From assembly GCF_000350225.1 (NCBI RefSeq), contig NW_005178579.1, positions 226,815 through 290,814 on the forward strand: DNA of 64,000 nucleotides. The letters are read 5' to 3'. This document shows positions 22,007-33,243 of the stretch, in pieces; the stretch's first letter is position 1; each line of letters starts with the position of its first letter. This stretch comes from Chondrus crispus. Lineage: Eukaryota > Rhodophyta > Florideophyceae > Gigartinales > Gigartinaceae. The translations under genes and the position numbers were made by a program. The notes beneath the pieces were generated by a model. It was not told the origin of the DNA. It searched no databases and saw nothing but the letters and a program-made list of their open reading frames with translations.

Positions 22007-23604
22007 ATGAAAAGAGTTCCCCTTACCATTGCTGAAAAGAGGGCTCTTCGATTCGAGGCTGAAGGTCGACAGAAAAGGGGAGAGACAACTGATCAGTCCT
22101 CTGTTGCAGCTTGGTCTCAAAAGAGTTTCAAACTCCGTTCCGCCCCGAGCCAGCCCACAATCTCTCGAATTCTCAATCAAACCACTTACGCAGAATCTAA
22201 TTTTGATGACAGTCGCTCTCGTGCCTATAACGGGAAGGTACATCACATTGAAGGGCTTCTTTTGGACTGGATAATGACCCAATTTCGTTTGCGAAGAAAC
22301 GTGAACGGGGGCGTTATTTAGACAGCAGCAAAGAAAATGATGGACGAGGCCAACAGGCACGTTTCTCCCCCCGCTCGCCTGGAGATACGTTTCTCGAGAG
22401 GATGGCTTTGGCGTTTTCAAAAACGCTGGAGGCTTCGATCCTTTAAGTCCCACGGTGAAAGTGGTGATGTGGATGAGACAGCGGCCAATGATCAACTTCC
22501 AATCCTTCAACGTCGTCTATCAAGGTATGAAAAGGACGACGTATTCAACGCTGATGAATCTGGGCTGTACTTTCACTTGGCGCCTGATCGCACAATCGCC
22601 AAGGAGCAGCTCAAGGGTCGCAAAAAACAAAACTAGGTTCACGTTTATGCCATGCACGAATGCATCTGGGACTGAACGTCTCGACATCAAATTTATTGGT
22701 CACGCCGCTCGTCCCCGCTGCTTTGGTGGTCGTCCCGGAATTGATCATAGCCTCTACTGCAGTCATAACAAGAAGGCCTGGATGCGTTCCGGTATTTTTT
22801 TGCTTGGCTCGTCAAGTTTGACAGATATATGGAGCGGAAAAAAGACCGCAAAGCAGAATTGCTAATCGATAATTGCAGCGCACACGGCACAGAAAGTACG
22901 TGGCCCGTCTTGCAGAATATTTAAATAATTTTGTTGCCCCCGAATACCACTGCCCGTCTTCAACCCTTACATGCAGGAATAATTGCTGCCATCAAAGCCC
23001 GGTACAGGAAAGCTCAGTAGGAAAGAGCTCTTGATTTGAGATATGAAGGGATTGGGAACATTTACAACATTGATTTACTAACGGCAATGAAGTGGATCCG
23101 ACAGATTTGGAGCAGTTTATCTCCGCAATTAATTGAAAAGTGTTGGAAATACACAGGATTGATAGGTGCCGTGCAAACATCAGGCCCGACGACGGGTCCC
23201 GCCAACCTTGCGTCGTTGAATATCGACACAGACACGGTGGGCTTAGCGGAAATAATACAGGACCTTGCACCAGGGCCTGATCGAATGTCGGTGAAGTATC
23301 TACTGAATATGGAAAGTGGTAGAGGGAGTACAGAATAGAGGACGGAGGAAGAATATATAAGCATGATGGTTAACGATGTCCTCCAAGGGAGTTGCCAGTC
23401 TGAAGAAGTTGAGGAAGAGTCTGACGACATACCCCTCCACCGGTTAAAGAACAACTGCGAGCCTAGCTATTGTGAAATGAACCCTCGATCAGCATGAAGA
23501 TCTTCCAGCAGCTGCACTGCCTTCTTTGAGCCGTTTGGAGCGAAACTTTAAGCTCACTGAGGTCCGAAGTCGAACACCGACCACAATGGATCGTTTCGTA
23601 CAGT
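22007..23604 (+). pseudogene. Tigger/pogo transposase, decayed
   Basis: From ATG 22007 the N-terminus (MKRVPLTIAEKRALRFEAEG...SQPTISRIL) is a helix-turn-helix, followed by a CENP-B-type second helix-turn-helix (RGWLWRFQKRW) and the DDE domain: D in FNADESGLYF, D in LIDNCSAHG, then PPNTTARLQPLHAG, where the third catalytic Asp (usually LQPLD) is His. There is an in-frame TAG at 22319-22321, a frameshift near 22615-22636 and later stops. The frame ends TTMDRFVQ, and the Copia target duplication ACAGT overlaps its stop codon. Inactive. Confidence 0.75.
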
Positions 23605-24141
23605 TGTGGGATTATTAGCCATATTTGGATCAAGGATCAGACGGACGTGGCTGAGGTAGGGATACTGATATGGGGCTGCGATAAAGGGAGGAATTAGGTG
23701 GCAAAGTAATCAGCGTGAACGGTGGGCTGCTGCCGCTATCCTTTTGTTACTACGTTAGATCGCTGCGTAAGTACTGATTTCTCGCGTCTCTTTCCTGCCG
23801 CATCTATCGTCTATGCCATATTACTGCGCGCTGCCTTTGCCACTTCCGGTGCTTTACTACTTGAAGCAGAGCTCGTGCTTGTCGCTATGTTCATTCCTTG
23901 CATGCTGCCACTCTATCTATGCCGCTGATAGAGCTGGTCAAGATTGCGACCTTTCCTCCGAGTAGAGGATTGCATTCGCCCATATTGCATTGCCGCTGCC
24001 GCGTATGCCCTTTCGTCTCTATAGCGAAAGGTCCTGCGTATTCAGGTACGTCGACATGTTCTTGAGTGCAAGTCGATTCGCACGTGTACCTTCAATTGCA
24101 GAAATCCGATCACTGATCCAATCAAGATATCTGGTTTCACA
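23605..24141 (-). repeat. 3' LTR of the Copia element
   Basis: 537 bp, TG...CA ends, paired with 28875-29411. It directly follows the polypurine tract. Confidence 0.92.
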
Positions 24142-24151
24142 TACCCCCTAG

Positions 24152-25003
24152 TTACTCGAATGGGATGAGGGTGACTTCACGGCTATTTAATTTCCATTCT
24201 GTGCTGTCATGGGACTGACCCTGTAGAAATGCGGTCGTCAGAATTCCGGTAGTGCAAATGTTGTTGAGATCGTTCCAGAGCTTAACATTTCGCTTTGTTA
24301 ATGCGTCAGCCACATTGCGAGTGCCGGGAATCCATCGACTGACATCAACTTCGTTGGATTTGGAGCTGTCGCGGATACGCTGAACTGTTTAGCGCAAACG
24401 ATACTCTCTTCCTTCATGTAGGGTTGAGATTGTATCGAAGAGACCCTTTGAATCAACCACTATTTCACTTCTTATTCCAGTCTTCGGAAACAGCGATCGC
24501 ATTCCTGTCTTAATATAATATCCGCGGTTATCTGCTTCCGTAGAAGCCAGGAATTCTGCGCCATAGCTGGAGTGGCTGATTCGTCTTTGCTTCGTGCTAA
24601 CCCAGTCTATGACGTAGTATTGGTCACTTCCGTCACTCAGTGTCGTTCGAATACCGCAGATTACTCCGGTCTGGCCATAGGATTTACGAGAGCTGATATT
24701 AAATGAAGCGTCGGAGAATGTGGTAACCCATGCCTGTCTGACTAGATCTGCTTGAGGAAAGAAAAGGGTACGGTCGAGGTTTTTGAAGTCCCTAACCATT
24801 TCGTTTGCCTCGATGAGATGGCCCACTTTCAAGTTTGAGAGTCGCTGCTGCATTGCTGAACTTTCATAAGCTGCGGGTGGCAAGACACCTTTGCCCAACC
24901 ATAGCATGGTTCCTGCCAAACCTCGAAATAGGGTGATTTCGTTTTCAGTGGCGTTCTTGTTAAGGTGCTTCCTTCTCTCTCTTGATAATGAAATTTCTCT
25001 TAG
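24152..25003 (-). pseudogene. RNase H domain of the Copia element
   Basis: The frame shows FSDASFNISSRKSYGQTG, WVSTKQRRISHSSYGAEFLA and, beyond an in-frame TAA at 24389, the hallmark RWIPGTRNVADALTKR. The final stop is at 24152, ten bases before the 3' LTR. Confidence 0.8.
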
Positions 25004-26086
25004 CTATTTCATGTAGCCATTCATCATCATATTTATCGAACCGCTGGCGTCCTGTTCAATCTCACAGCCATTGAAGTGAAACGTTCTGTCTATGACGATT
25101 TTTCCGACCTCAAATCTTTTCTTGAGCTTTTCTAGAAAAGTTTGGATTACTGATATTGATCCTCCACAGATAAAGTCGTCTGTGACCTTCGCCACGATGA
25201 GTATAATCTTTCCCACGCTGTCTCTTAGCACATATATCTGGTTGAGGCCTTTTACGTGTTGAAGTCCAACTCCATTGAGCATCAAATTTTCTACTGTCTT
25301 TGCCCATTGCCGTTCTGCTTCCACGATGACGTATGGTAGTTTCGTCAGTTTCCGTACCTTTCCGCGCGCAGCAGTCCATTCCCGAGGTGGTCGTACGAAA
25401 ATGTCACATTGGATCGGTCCACTTTGGAGATATGCTCCTTTTATGTCTGCCATGGCCAGACACATTCCGAGAAATGTCACAGCGGCGAGGAGAATGCGGA
25501 TAACGTCAAATTGAGGCGTCGATGAGTCCTTGCGTATATCGTCTTTGTATACATCCCTATTGCCGTGTGGGACGATCCTTGCTTTCAACGTGTGAGAACC
25601 GTCTTCGCATGTCTTCACCTTGTAGATCACATGCGATGAGATCACATTTGCCCTTAATGGCAGATCTGATTCATCAATTAGTTCGTATGCGTCTGCCCAG
25701 TTCGACTCATGCTCTTTGTTGAATGTCTCTTCAACAATCCATGAAGGTGCGAACTCGAGCTTGTTCCGTGTTACCTGTGCTTTACCGATCGTTCGTGGCA
25801 TATTCTCCATTATTTTCGATCGGTCTGAGGACAGTGTTGTATTTGGCGTGGAGTTTCCATGGACGGTTGTTGTGCCGATTTCCGCTTCTGGATTCCCGTC
25901 GGAGACTGTTACCGTGTTTGCCAGTAGAGCTGTGGATGTAGGAATGTCGGACACATTGGGAGGACTTTCGTCGTCACTAACCAGTCGGGCTTGTGATGTC
26001 TCTTGGTCTGTTATTTGTGTTTGACCTGCAATATTTCCGTTCGATCGTACCCGCTTGTCCGATTGTCTATCGTCCCTGTTGTGCAT
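25004..26086 (-). pseudogene. pol: Reverse transcriptase of the Copia element
   Basis: Copia-type reverse transcriptase: YKVKTCEDG, KARIVPHGNRD, then the catalytic D in CLAMADIKGAYLQSG and the DD pair in VAKVTDDFICGG (the usual YVDD is VTDD). It is joined upstream to the integrase tail through an in-frame TAA near 26087 and downstream to RNase H through a TAG at 25004-25006, all in one frame. Confidence 0.85.
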
Positions 26087-26089
26087 TGC

Positions 26090-27440
26090 TTATGTGATCA
26101 TATGAGGTGTGATGGAGTCGTCCGTTGCTAATTGTTCCTCTAATGTTTGTGACATTAGGTCTTTCGTCAGGTGGCTGGTGGGTGCTATTCGTACGTCCTC
26201 GTACGCTACTCGCATAGGAGGACCTTTTTCGGATCGTCGGGCAAGTACGCAATGCTGTTCCGCCTGTACGACTGATGCCTTGACCCACCCTTTTTTCTTC
26301 GCTTTACTTGACGCTTCGTAGTAGACCCAAATAGGGTCTCCCGGTTTCAAGATGTCGCTGTGCAGGACGGATGGGTTCTTGGTGTGCAGGAGTTTTTGAA
26401 GGGCGCGGGTTGCTGCTTGCTCTTTATGCGCTTGTAATAGCTCCGTCGTGACATGTGATTGTGGGATGCCAATGATAGAAGGGGTGTAGCCCTTTGCTAA
26501 TTGAAATATGAACTCAATATCCTGGATCCTGAGAACCTGTTCGATAAGAACGCTGCTCGCGCCACGATTGTTCTTGTGTCAGCATTTGTAATTTCGTTGT
26601 CCAATTTTCGAATTATGCATTTAACAGTTTGGTTTTTTCGTTCAACACTGCCAATTTGTTGTGACTCCTTGCCGGTCGTGGTTTGTACGTAATGTTGTCT
26701 TGTTTCAGGAACTCACAGAAGTCGGGCTTGTCGTAAGCATCGTCTCCGGAAAGTGCTCTGGGCGCTCCATGGATACAAATCCAGTAGCGTTCTACGCTGT
26801 TTTTCATCGTTTCCAAGTTTTGGTTTGGTACGATACGTATTTCGGACCACGAGGTTCCCCTGTCCGTCATATTGACGAGAATGTATTTCTTACCGTCAAT
26901 ACTGCAATGCGTAAAGTCGATCTGAACTTCCTGGTTGAATGCTGAATTAACGTGAGTGAGAGATAGCTTCCGCATGCTTGCCGGCCTGCCATTCTTTGCA
27001 CATATTTCACATTCGCTGTCTACTGTGTCGATTGCCTTCGAAAGTTCTTCGTTGAGGATGCCCGCATTCTTACGGATATGCTTAATTTCATCTGCGTTTG
27101 CGTGAGTGAAACGATGAATTTTCTTTGACAATGCGAGAGGCGTTCGTTTTCCTAACGCGTTGATGTTAGCCATGAGGCTACTAAATGATGATTGCTTGTG
27201 CAGTGCTATTTCCACTGGCAGTCGCTGAACCCTGCCTGTTGTTTCTTCCCATGTCATATACGTGAGAAGTGTAAGGATTTTTCTATCCGTCGGTCGTTTG
27301 ATCGAGATGTGTCGCGATCTTTCGCAGTTGATAATGTTCGCGTATTGTGTGATGTCCAACCCTATTATTAAGGGCGATTCCCTGTGGACGAGGTCAAACG
27401 AAAGAGCTATTGGATTGCCATTTCGATCCATGAAGGTCAA
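26090..27440 (-). pseudogene. Protease remnant and integrase of the Copia element
   Basis: HHCC-type pairs (HRFTH...CEICAKNGRPA) precede the catalytic core: D in VQIDFTHC, D in ALSGDDAY, E in VLNEKTK. After a frameshift near 26613 the integrase tail continues (KPGDPIWVYYEASSKAKKKG) to 26090. A second scrap of a similar integrase lies at 49399-49700. Confidence 0.75.
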
Positions 27441-27539
27441 GGTCCACGTTGCGATGATGGCGCGAGCGTCATGACATTCCTGTTCCCAGCCGTGTTCGTA
27501 TTTTTCACGTGGTGCGTCCAGAACGAAAGGGATGCCGAG

Positions 27540-28347
27540 AAGGTCACATAATGTAGTAGCGTTCAGAATACCTCCGGTGGAGGATGGGGCTCCTTCATCA
27601 ATGATGGGGTTGGGATCGATCTGCCAGACGCTCCAGTGGAGCGTGAGCGATCCCTTTACTGAAAATACGTATCATTCTTAAGATTTTGGTCCTGATTACC
27701 TTCGAAGCTAACCATTTTCTCATTCATGTTGCCTTTCCATCGGTGATGCATTTGGTAATTCTCACAAATGAAATCTCCTTTCCAGTGGCCCACTTTCCCG
27801 CATGATATACATTTGCTCTCCCTTTTCTTTCCGGTCCTGGGGCGATGTATGAAGCGAACCGCTTGCGTTGTGGATGTGAATCGATTTCATCTCGGTCCCT
27901 ACGCTTGGTCATCATGGATCCTCTTCGATCGACTTCGCCGTCCAATTTTCTTTTATGGTCTGGTGCATCTTCATCGGCTTTAATATCGCGAAGTGCTTCC
28001 TCCGCGTCGTCTAGACTAATTGAATAATGCCGGCATGTGTTACTGTTGTGGGTTTCCCAATCTTTGTGAGCATTATCTGTCGCTGTTTTTATCTTGTGTA
28101 CCAAGCGTTTGGTATTATCGATAATAATCTGCAAATGGCCGTTTTCTGCATCTTTGTCTGAACATCCCTCCCATGTTGTGATTGCTGCAGTGGTGATCGT
28201 GGCTTGAGACGGGAACGCATCGAGAGTCATCGCAGGTATGAGGACAATAGATGTAGAATTTGAGTCATTTTTCGATGCGGACTTGGTGATAAGTTGAGTG
28301 ACAATGTTGTTGAATGTAGCTGATGGGAGGTTTGCGTTCTCGAGCAA
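27540..28347 (-). pseudogene. C-terminal gag (nucleocapsid) and start of pol, Copia element
   Basis: The frame 28347-27724 carries the C-terminal gag part. In the neighbouring frame around 27800-27755 a zinc-knuckle-like CISCGKVGHWKGDFIC is visible; the spacing after His is two residues longer than CX2CX4HX4C. A frame change is needed to read it, so the copy is broken here. Confidence 0.5.
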
Positions 28348-28421
28348 TAGAATGGCGAAGTTTGGCTCTCGTTAACGCTTTGGAAAGTGTTGCACATATT
28401 CAGAAATTTCTTTGCAATACC

Positions 28422-28892
28422 TTAGAACTTTTTCGTGAAGACGTCAGGTTTCTCGCCTCTCCTACGTGTACACTGATGGATACTCTGTGAAATTTTCACC
28501 AGTCGTCTGATGCCATCTGTAGGTGAGTCTTTGGCGACTAACTGAACAATTTCTTCTACGAGTTTGATTTGAGTCTTCACTGCGTCGGCCATGTTTTCCT
28601 CAATTTCTTCATCAACTAAGTTTAGTGAGATCGTGTGGTTTTGGGCTGCGTGGTCGATTATGCTTCGTTGATCACGTTTTAATGACAAATAAAGGGTTAG
28701 ACCCAACGCGTTTAGCATCCCTTTCGCTCGATTGTCGCCTCCTTTTGCATATAGTTTAACAACTTGCGCCCATCTTTTTACATCCGTCCGCCATTGATAC
28801 TTGTCGGTGTCTTCCGATAAGTTCGGGCCGTTGAGCATCGATATTTGTGCAGTTTGTACGTCTGGGCCCAGAACTGTGGGATTATTGGCCAT
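28422..28892 (-). pseudogene. gag: gag of the Copia element, starting inside the LTR
   Basis: The ATG at 28892 lies in the 5' LTR; the first six codons (MANNPT) are LTR sequence. The product is helical and Copia-gag-like (DKYQWRTDVKRWAQVVKLYA) and stops at 28422. The rest continues in another frame (27724-28347), joined around 28350-28370. The usual untranslated leader with a tRNA-primer site is therefore absent; the position is occupied by a 12-bp palindrome, TCTGGGCCCAGA. The start choice is supported by the open frame and lack of another early ATG. Confidence 0.65.
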
Positions 28893-29411
28893 ATTTGGAT
28901 CAAGGATCAGACGGACGTGGCTGAGGTAGGGATACTGATATGGGGCTGCGATAAAGGGAGGAATTAGGTGGCAAAGTAATCAGCGTGAACGGTGGGCTGC
29001 TGCCGCTATCCTTTTGTTACTACGTTAGATCGCTGCGTAAGTACTGATTTCTCGCGTCTCTTTCCTGCCGCATCTATCGTCTATGCCATATTACTGCGAG
29101 TTGCACTTGCCACTTCCGGTGCTTTACTACTTGAAGCAGAGCTCGTGCTTGTCGCTATGTTCATTCCTTGCATGCTGCCACTCTATCTATGCCGCTGATA
29201 GAGCTGGTCAAGATTGCGACCTTTCCTCCGAGTAGAGGATAGCATTCGCCCATATTGCATTGCCGCTGCCGCGTATGCCCTTTCGTCTCTATAGCGAAAG
29301 GTCCTGCGTATTCAGGTACGTCGACATGTTCTTTAGTGCAAGTCGAGTCGCAAGTGTACCTTCATTTACAGAAACCCGATCACTGATCTAATCAGGATAT
29401 CTGGTTTCACA
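28875..29411 (-). repeat. 5' LTR of the Copia element
   Basis: 537 bp, same length as its partner. Its last 18 bases in the element's direction contain the gag start codon (ATG at 28892). Confidence 0.92.
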
Positions 29412-29620
29412 ACAGTAGTGGAATGATACAGATATTTTACGACACGTGTTCAATGCGGGTATCATACCGCATCGGGTGTGGAAAATACTCAGTTAATGAA
29501 TATCTTATCGCACTACAGACCCTATTCATAAAACAAGGCACCACTGTATTAGCAACCTCGGATTAAGAGCAGTATGAAGGGGTTGGCACAGGGTGCTCTT
29601 ATATCGTGGTCCCCACTGTA

Positions 29621-30466
29621 CTGGCAAATGAAATCGTGACTAACTGAACCCCTTCCAACCTCGTACTGAGTGCTACAGCCCTCTCCCCATACCTTCGTCG
29701 CCCAAACCCACCATGCGTCAAAAATCGTACAGCAAACGAGCTGTTGTAGCCAAAATACGCTCGACCACAAAGCGCCTTCGCCTGTCCATTGTGGCATGTC
29801 GCACACGCACTATACCATTTTATTTTGCCCGCAAGCGCAGACTACTGCGCATAGATCTAACGAAACTCATACGGCGGACGATCGCTGTAAGTTGTATGTC
29901 GTTCAACTTTAATATTTATTCCGACCTCCGCTGCGGGTGGGGGGCACATGTGGCGGAGGAGGGCGGAACGGGTGAGGGAGATGACGTTGATGGGGATGGG
30001 AATACGAGTGAGGAAGGGATGACGTGAGGTGATGATGGCGGGGGTGGTGGGTGCGGGTTGGTTTCGAGTTGGATTTGAATGGGGAGAAAGGGGCTGGTCG
30101 GTGAAAGTTGTTGTGGGGAAGGTGTGGACGGGAACGTTGCCATTTGAAGTAGAAGGGAGGCAACGCCTGTACCACAGATAGTGTTCTGGAACAAGACGGG
30201 CAGGCGGGTGAGGCTTTCCTCTGTAGGCATGATGGGTCTCCCGAGTCAATGGGTTTGCTGGATGCAATTTTTGGGCCGGGGAACGAGAGGTGGACACGAG
30301 GTGTAAGGTACCCTTCCATATGGCGTCCTTTTTAAATTCGCTACTTTAATTGATATTGCGACTTGTGACTAAGGAACGCAAGAATTTTGTCGCTATAGAG
30401 AACAGCTGTCCTGCCACGTGTGCGAAATAACGATTTTTAGTCACCACTTCGGCTTCAAAAACTCTC
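29621..30466. other. G-rich spacer without a recognised gene
   Basis: Strongly strand-biased (G-rich plus strand from about 29930 to 30300). Overlapping frames on both strands (29713-30027 plus, 29857-30319 minus) are low-complexity Pro/Ser/His or Arg-rich shadows. A 104-codon plus frame from ATG 29713 has a basic start but no known feature. Confidence 0.4.
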
Positions 30467-30564
30467 TAAGAGCACCTCTATCACTGTGTCCAATTCCCAA
30501 ATTTCGGCCTGTAACATATCATTGCCATGTCAATTAGGCCAAAAGCCAAGCCCAGATTTTGGAA

Positions 30565-30618
30565 TTTGAGTAAAGTGGTGAGTAAATCGAGACGAATTTA
30601 CTCACCTCTTTACTCAAA
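30565..30618. repeat. Hairpin near the left end of the Harbinger element
   Basis: 23-bp arms (30565-30587 and 30596-30618) with one mismatch and an 8-nt loop, inside the left subterminal region. It could be a subterminal transposase site or affect the leader RNA. Confidence 0.8.
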
Positions 30619-30900
30619 AACCAAGTCTCTCCAGCCAATGAAGTGTGTTCACATGGCGGCTTCGACCAACGTGACCAAGTTTCCGATCTTCAACTTCCCG
30701 CCAAAGTGAAGACGCGACCCCCGCCTCACCCGCTTCCTACCCCCACAGCGAATTCACGCATCATTCTCACTCTCTACCTTGCACGCACCATCCTTCCACC
30801 GGTACTCAACAACCCCGACCGGCCCCAGCAAAAACGTCAGCCATCTCCTTTCCCTTCCCTTCTTTTCAACCGCACCGACCCCTCTCTCGAACTACGAACA

Positions 30901-31945
30901 TGTAGTGCAATACGCACCTGAAAAGGGGGGTGAAAAGAAAGGAAAATATTTGGATATGAAAAGTAGTCCGGGTTGGGGGACACACGTGTGAAGAACTGCA
31001 CAGTTTTAATTTTTAATTATTTTATTTTATTTAGTTAATTAGTTGGCATTAATTTTGCTGACACTAGATTAGATCTAGGATCTAGCGCCGCGAGCCACTG
31101 TAGTGGCTCCGGCGGGGCGATATATACCTTAGCCCTCTGACCACCAAGTCAGTAAAGGTAACCCGAGTTGCCAGAGTTGAATGTCGCCTTGGTCGAAGTC
31201 CGTCTCTACCAAGACGCTCCCTTTTACCTAAGTCTACGGCATCCTTTGCGCTCGGGGGTTCCCTTTCTTTTTCCTTTATTTCCCTATTCTTTTCTATCTC
31301 TACCTCTATTTTTCCCTTAATTGTGTTGGTTCCACTGGAGTTGGTTGCGACCGATCCGGTGTAGGTGTTTTAGCCATCGGGCAACACGTTGTGTAGCGCT
31401 GCTACTGTTTCAAGTTCCGTCGGAAGGCTGTTGCAACGACGCCTCCGTCGAAGGTCTTACTGTATAAGGCAGAGTTGGTACCACCTACCGCGATCGCGAT
31501 CGCGCTGGTGAGGGTGTTTTTAGCCATCGGGCAACACGTCGGTAGTAGCGCTGCTACACGGTTACGATCCCGTCGGGTAGTGCTGAACAAGCCCCCGTCG
31601 AAGACCTTGAATTATACCCAAGGTGCTGAAGACGCTCGCCGAGCATTGGCCTTATAACCCAGCGAACCGTGGTTACATCCTCGTAGACAAGCCCAACCCG
31701 CACTCGTCGAGCACTCAAGTCTTCACAAGTCTCTACCACCATTATCCTCCCGGGCCGGGCATCTTTCCTTACCCCCCCCCCCGTCGGAGTTGAGCTACCG
31801 TGGGCCGCAAGCCCACACAAGGGGAAAGGGAGTCTCGAACGCTCCGTAGCACGTGCCATCGGCAGTGGTTGTTGCTGTTGTTGTTTTCTTCTTTTTGTTT
31901 GACCGTCGGACTGTGTTCGCGGCCCGCCAGGCACATTGCACTCCA
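30901..31945 (-). mobile_element. Solo family-X LTR, copy C
   Basis: A 1,045-bp LTR in the same orientation as copy B. It starts TGTAGTGCAAT on the plus strand and ends CATTGCACTCCA. Identical 5-bp repeats GAACA flank it (30896-30900 and 31946-31950), the best evidence that family X inserts by a retroviral-type integrase. There is no internal region, so it is a product of LTR-LTR recombination. It stands directly before the ATG of the Myb-like gene and now supplies most of that gene's upstream region. Confidence 0.9.
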
Positions 31946-31950
31946 GAACA

Positions 31951-32918
31951 ATGTCGGGAAAGGGTAGAAATTTTTCACGCCAAGAAAACTATGCGCTCCC
32001 GACTGTGTGGGTCTCGGTCTCCGAAAGCACCGCCAATTTGAAGGCTGAAATGTTTTGGACCGAGAACCACAAGCGCTATTTGAAGCACAGCTCTGCAAAG
32101 GAGAATACAAGGACCGTTGGGAGTCTTGAGACTCGGTGGAGAACGCTCAGTCGCGTGACACAGAAATATCTCGCGGCTGAAAAGCTCTATATGTCTTCAA
32201 TGGCTCACCTCGGAGAGTTTGAGGAGGATGCTTTACGTAATATTATGGCGCTTTATTGCGATACCAACAAGTACAAGGATAAAGGTGTTTTTCGTACGCC
32301 TGGGCCCATCAAGTCGATGGAAGCTGTACTATATCTGTCAAAGATTCCCAAGTTTTCGATGAAGGTGGGGGGCGGGAGTTCGCCTTCGGTTGGATCAGCC
32401 AAGGACGTTATCGGGGGAAATCAGAAGAATTGCGGAGGTGACGGAAGTGTTAGAGAGGTCGGGGATGGCATGAAAGGTAATATTTCAATGGAAGAGCCCT
32501 CCGCTGTGCGCCCTCCGGGATTGAAGAAGAGAAAGCTAGAAGAGAAAGTTGAAAATGGATTGCAACGCGTCGCCCCGAGTGTGGATAAGATGACATCGGC
32601 GCTTGAGTCCGCCGAGAGAGACAAGCGCAAAGCCGCAGCGCTTGGACTTCAACTTGAGATTTTAAAGAGCACTCCAATGGCAGATACGAAAAACGGAGGA
32701 TACTCGATGCGCTTCGCAGCGATGCAGCTAATTTGTTTGGCAACGATGATGCGAGAAAGCTTGCCTCGACATCCACAGTCGGCCAACAGTCTTCTTCGCT
32801 GGCGACTGCTCCATCTTTCGTGGTCATGGGACCCAATAGCTCCTCATTCCAGCAGTTTACTGATGCAGAACGTACTGAGGGTGATGTTAGCGAGGCAGGG
32901 CCCGCGTTCTCCAAGTAG
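31951..32918 (+). pseudogene. Myb/NAM-associated-like DNA-binding protein of Harbinger (likely frameshifted)
   Basis: Starts MSGKGRNFSRQENYALPTVW at ATG 31951 (the frame is open from a TTG at 31936 inside the LTR). FSRQENYAL...FWTENHKRYLKH and VGSLETRWRTLSRVTQKYLA are the trihelix/Myb-like repeats of the second Harbinger protein, which brings the transposase to the nucleus and terminal repeats in relatives. The original frame runs to 32940. From about 32690 the neighbouring frame (DALRSDAANLFGNDDARKLA, ending AGPAFSK at 32918) looks like the true C-terminus, so one indel near 32690 is likely. Confidence 0.65.
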
Positions 32919-33027
32919 CAGTACGAAAAGTGTGTTTTAGAAGAAGGCCAGGAAAGTAAAGTTTCCCTACTTTTACGGGTCTGAGAGTCAACGACAGCAC
33001 ACCTTGAAATGCCACATTCTCAAATTA

Positions 33028-33122
33028 TCTCTCGCTTCCGGGAGCGGCAGAGCCCGAGGTACGAGGAAAAGCGAAGCCGTCTCGCGGAAGCGAGAGAAAG
33101 AACCGCCTTTCAGGCGGTTCTT
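33028..33122. other. Two stem-loops between the convergent Harbinger genes
   Basis: The first stem pairs TCTCTCGCTTCCG (33028-33040) with 33085-33097. The second pairs AAGAACCGCCT with AGGCGGTTCTT around TTC (33098-33122). Both lie between the 3' ends of the two genes and may shape 3' ends of the transcripts; that role is inference. Confidence 0.7.
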
Positions 33123-33243
33123 AAGCTGAGTCTCCACGTCGAGACCACAGATGTCCCGTGACTTCTGCTTGTAGCGCTATATGTCTGTCTTCGGTCATTA
33201 TAACCCCACTTCGCTCAAGGAGATGTTCCAGAGCCGGTCCTTC

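Larger units (their letters stand above)
23605..29411 (-). mobile_element. Complete Ty1/copia element
   Basis: It is 5,807 bp between identical 5-bp direct repeats ACAGT (23600-23604 and 29412-29416). The 537-bp LTRs begin TGTGGG and end TTCACA on the plus strand. By eye they differ at about 13 positions. Integrase precedes reverse transcriptase, as in Ty1/copia. A polypurine tract (CTAGGGGGTA on the minus strand) sits directly before the 3' LTR. The coding frame has in-frame stops near 26087, at 25004 and at 24389, plus frameshifts, so the copy is defective despite intact ends. Confidence 0.92.
21747..29546 (+). mobile_element. Pogo/Tigger element interrupted by a Copia element
   Basis: The left end CAGTGGTGCTTCGG... 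and the right end (minus strand) CAGTGGTGCCTTG... form terminal inverted repeats, each flanked by TA (21745-21746 and 29547-29548), the target used by Tc1/mariner/pogo elements. Without the Copia insert the element is about 1,990 bp, a normal Tigger size, with one plus-strand transposase gene. Confidence 0.8.
21303..29618. mobile_element. Probable outer pogo/Tigger remnant holding the nested elements
   Basis: At the right edge a pogo-like terminus reads, on the minus strand, CAGTGGGGACCACGATATAA from 29618 leftward and is preceded by TA. On the left GGGGTCGCGATATAAGAG at about 21307-21324 is a weak partner. Between them lies the start of a transposase with a CENP-B-type helix-turn-helix (21517), interrupted by the inner Tigger at 21745. 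The left end is degraded, so boundaries are tentative. Confidence 0.35.

Noticed and set aside
33028..33122. Bacterial-type terminator
   Set aside because: The stem-loops are real, but the context is a eukaryotic transposon, so a Rho-independent terminator call would be wrong.
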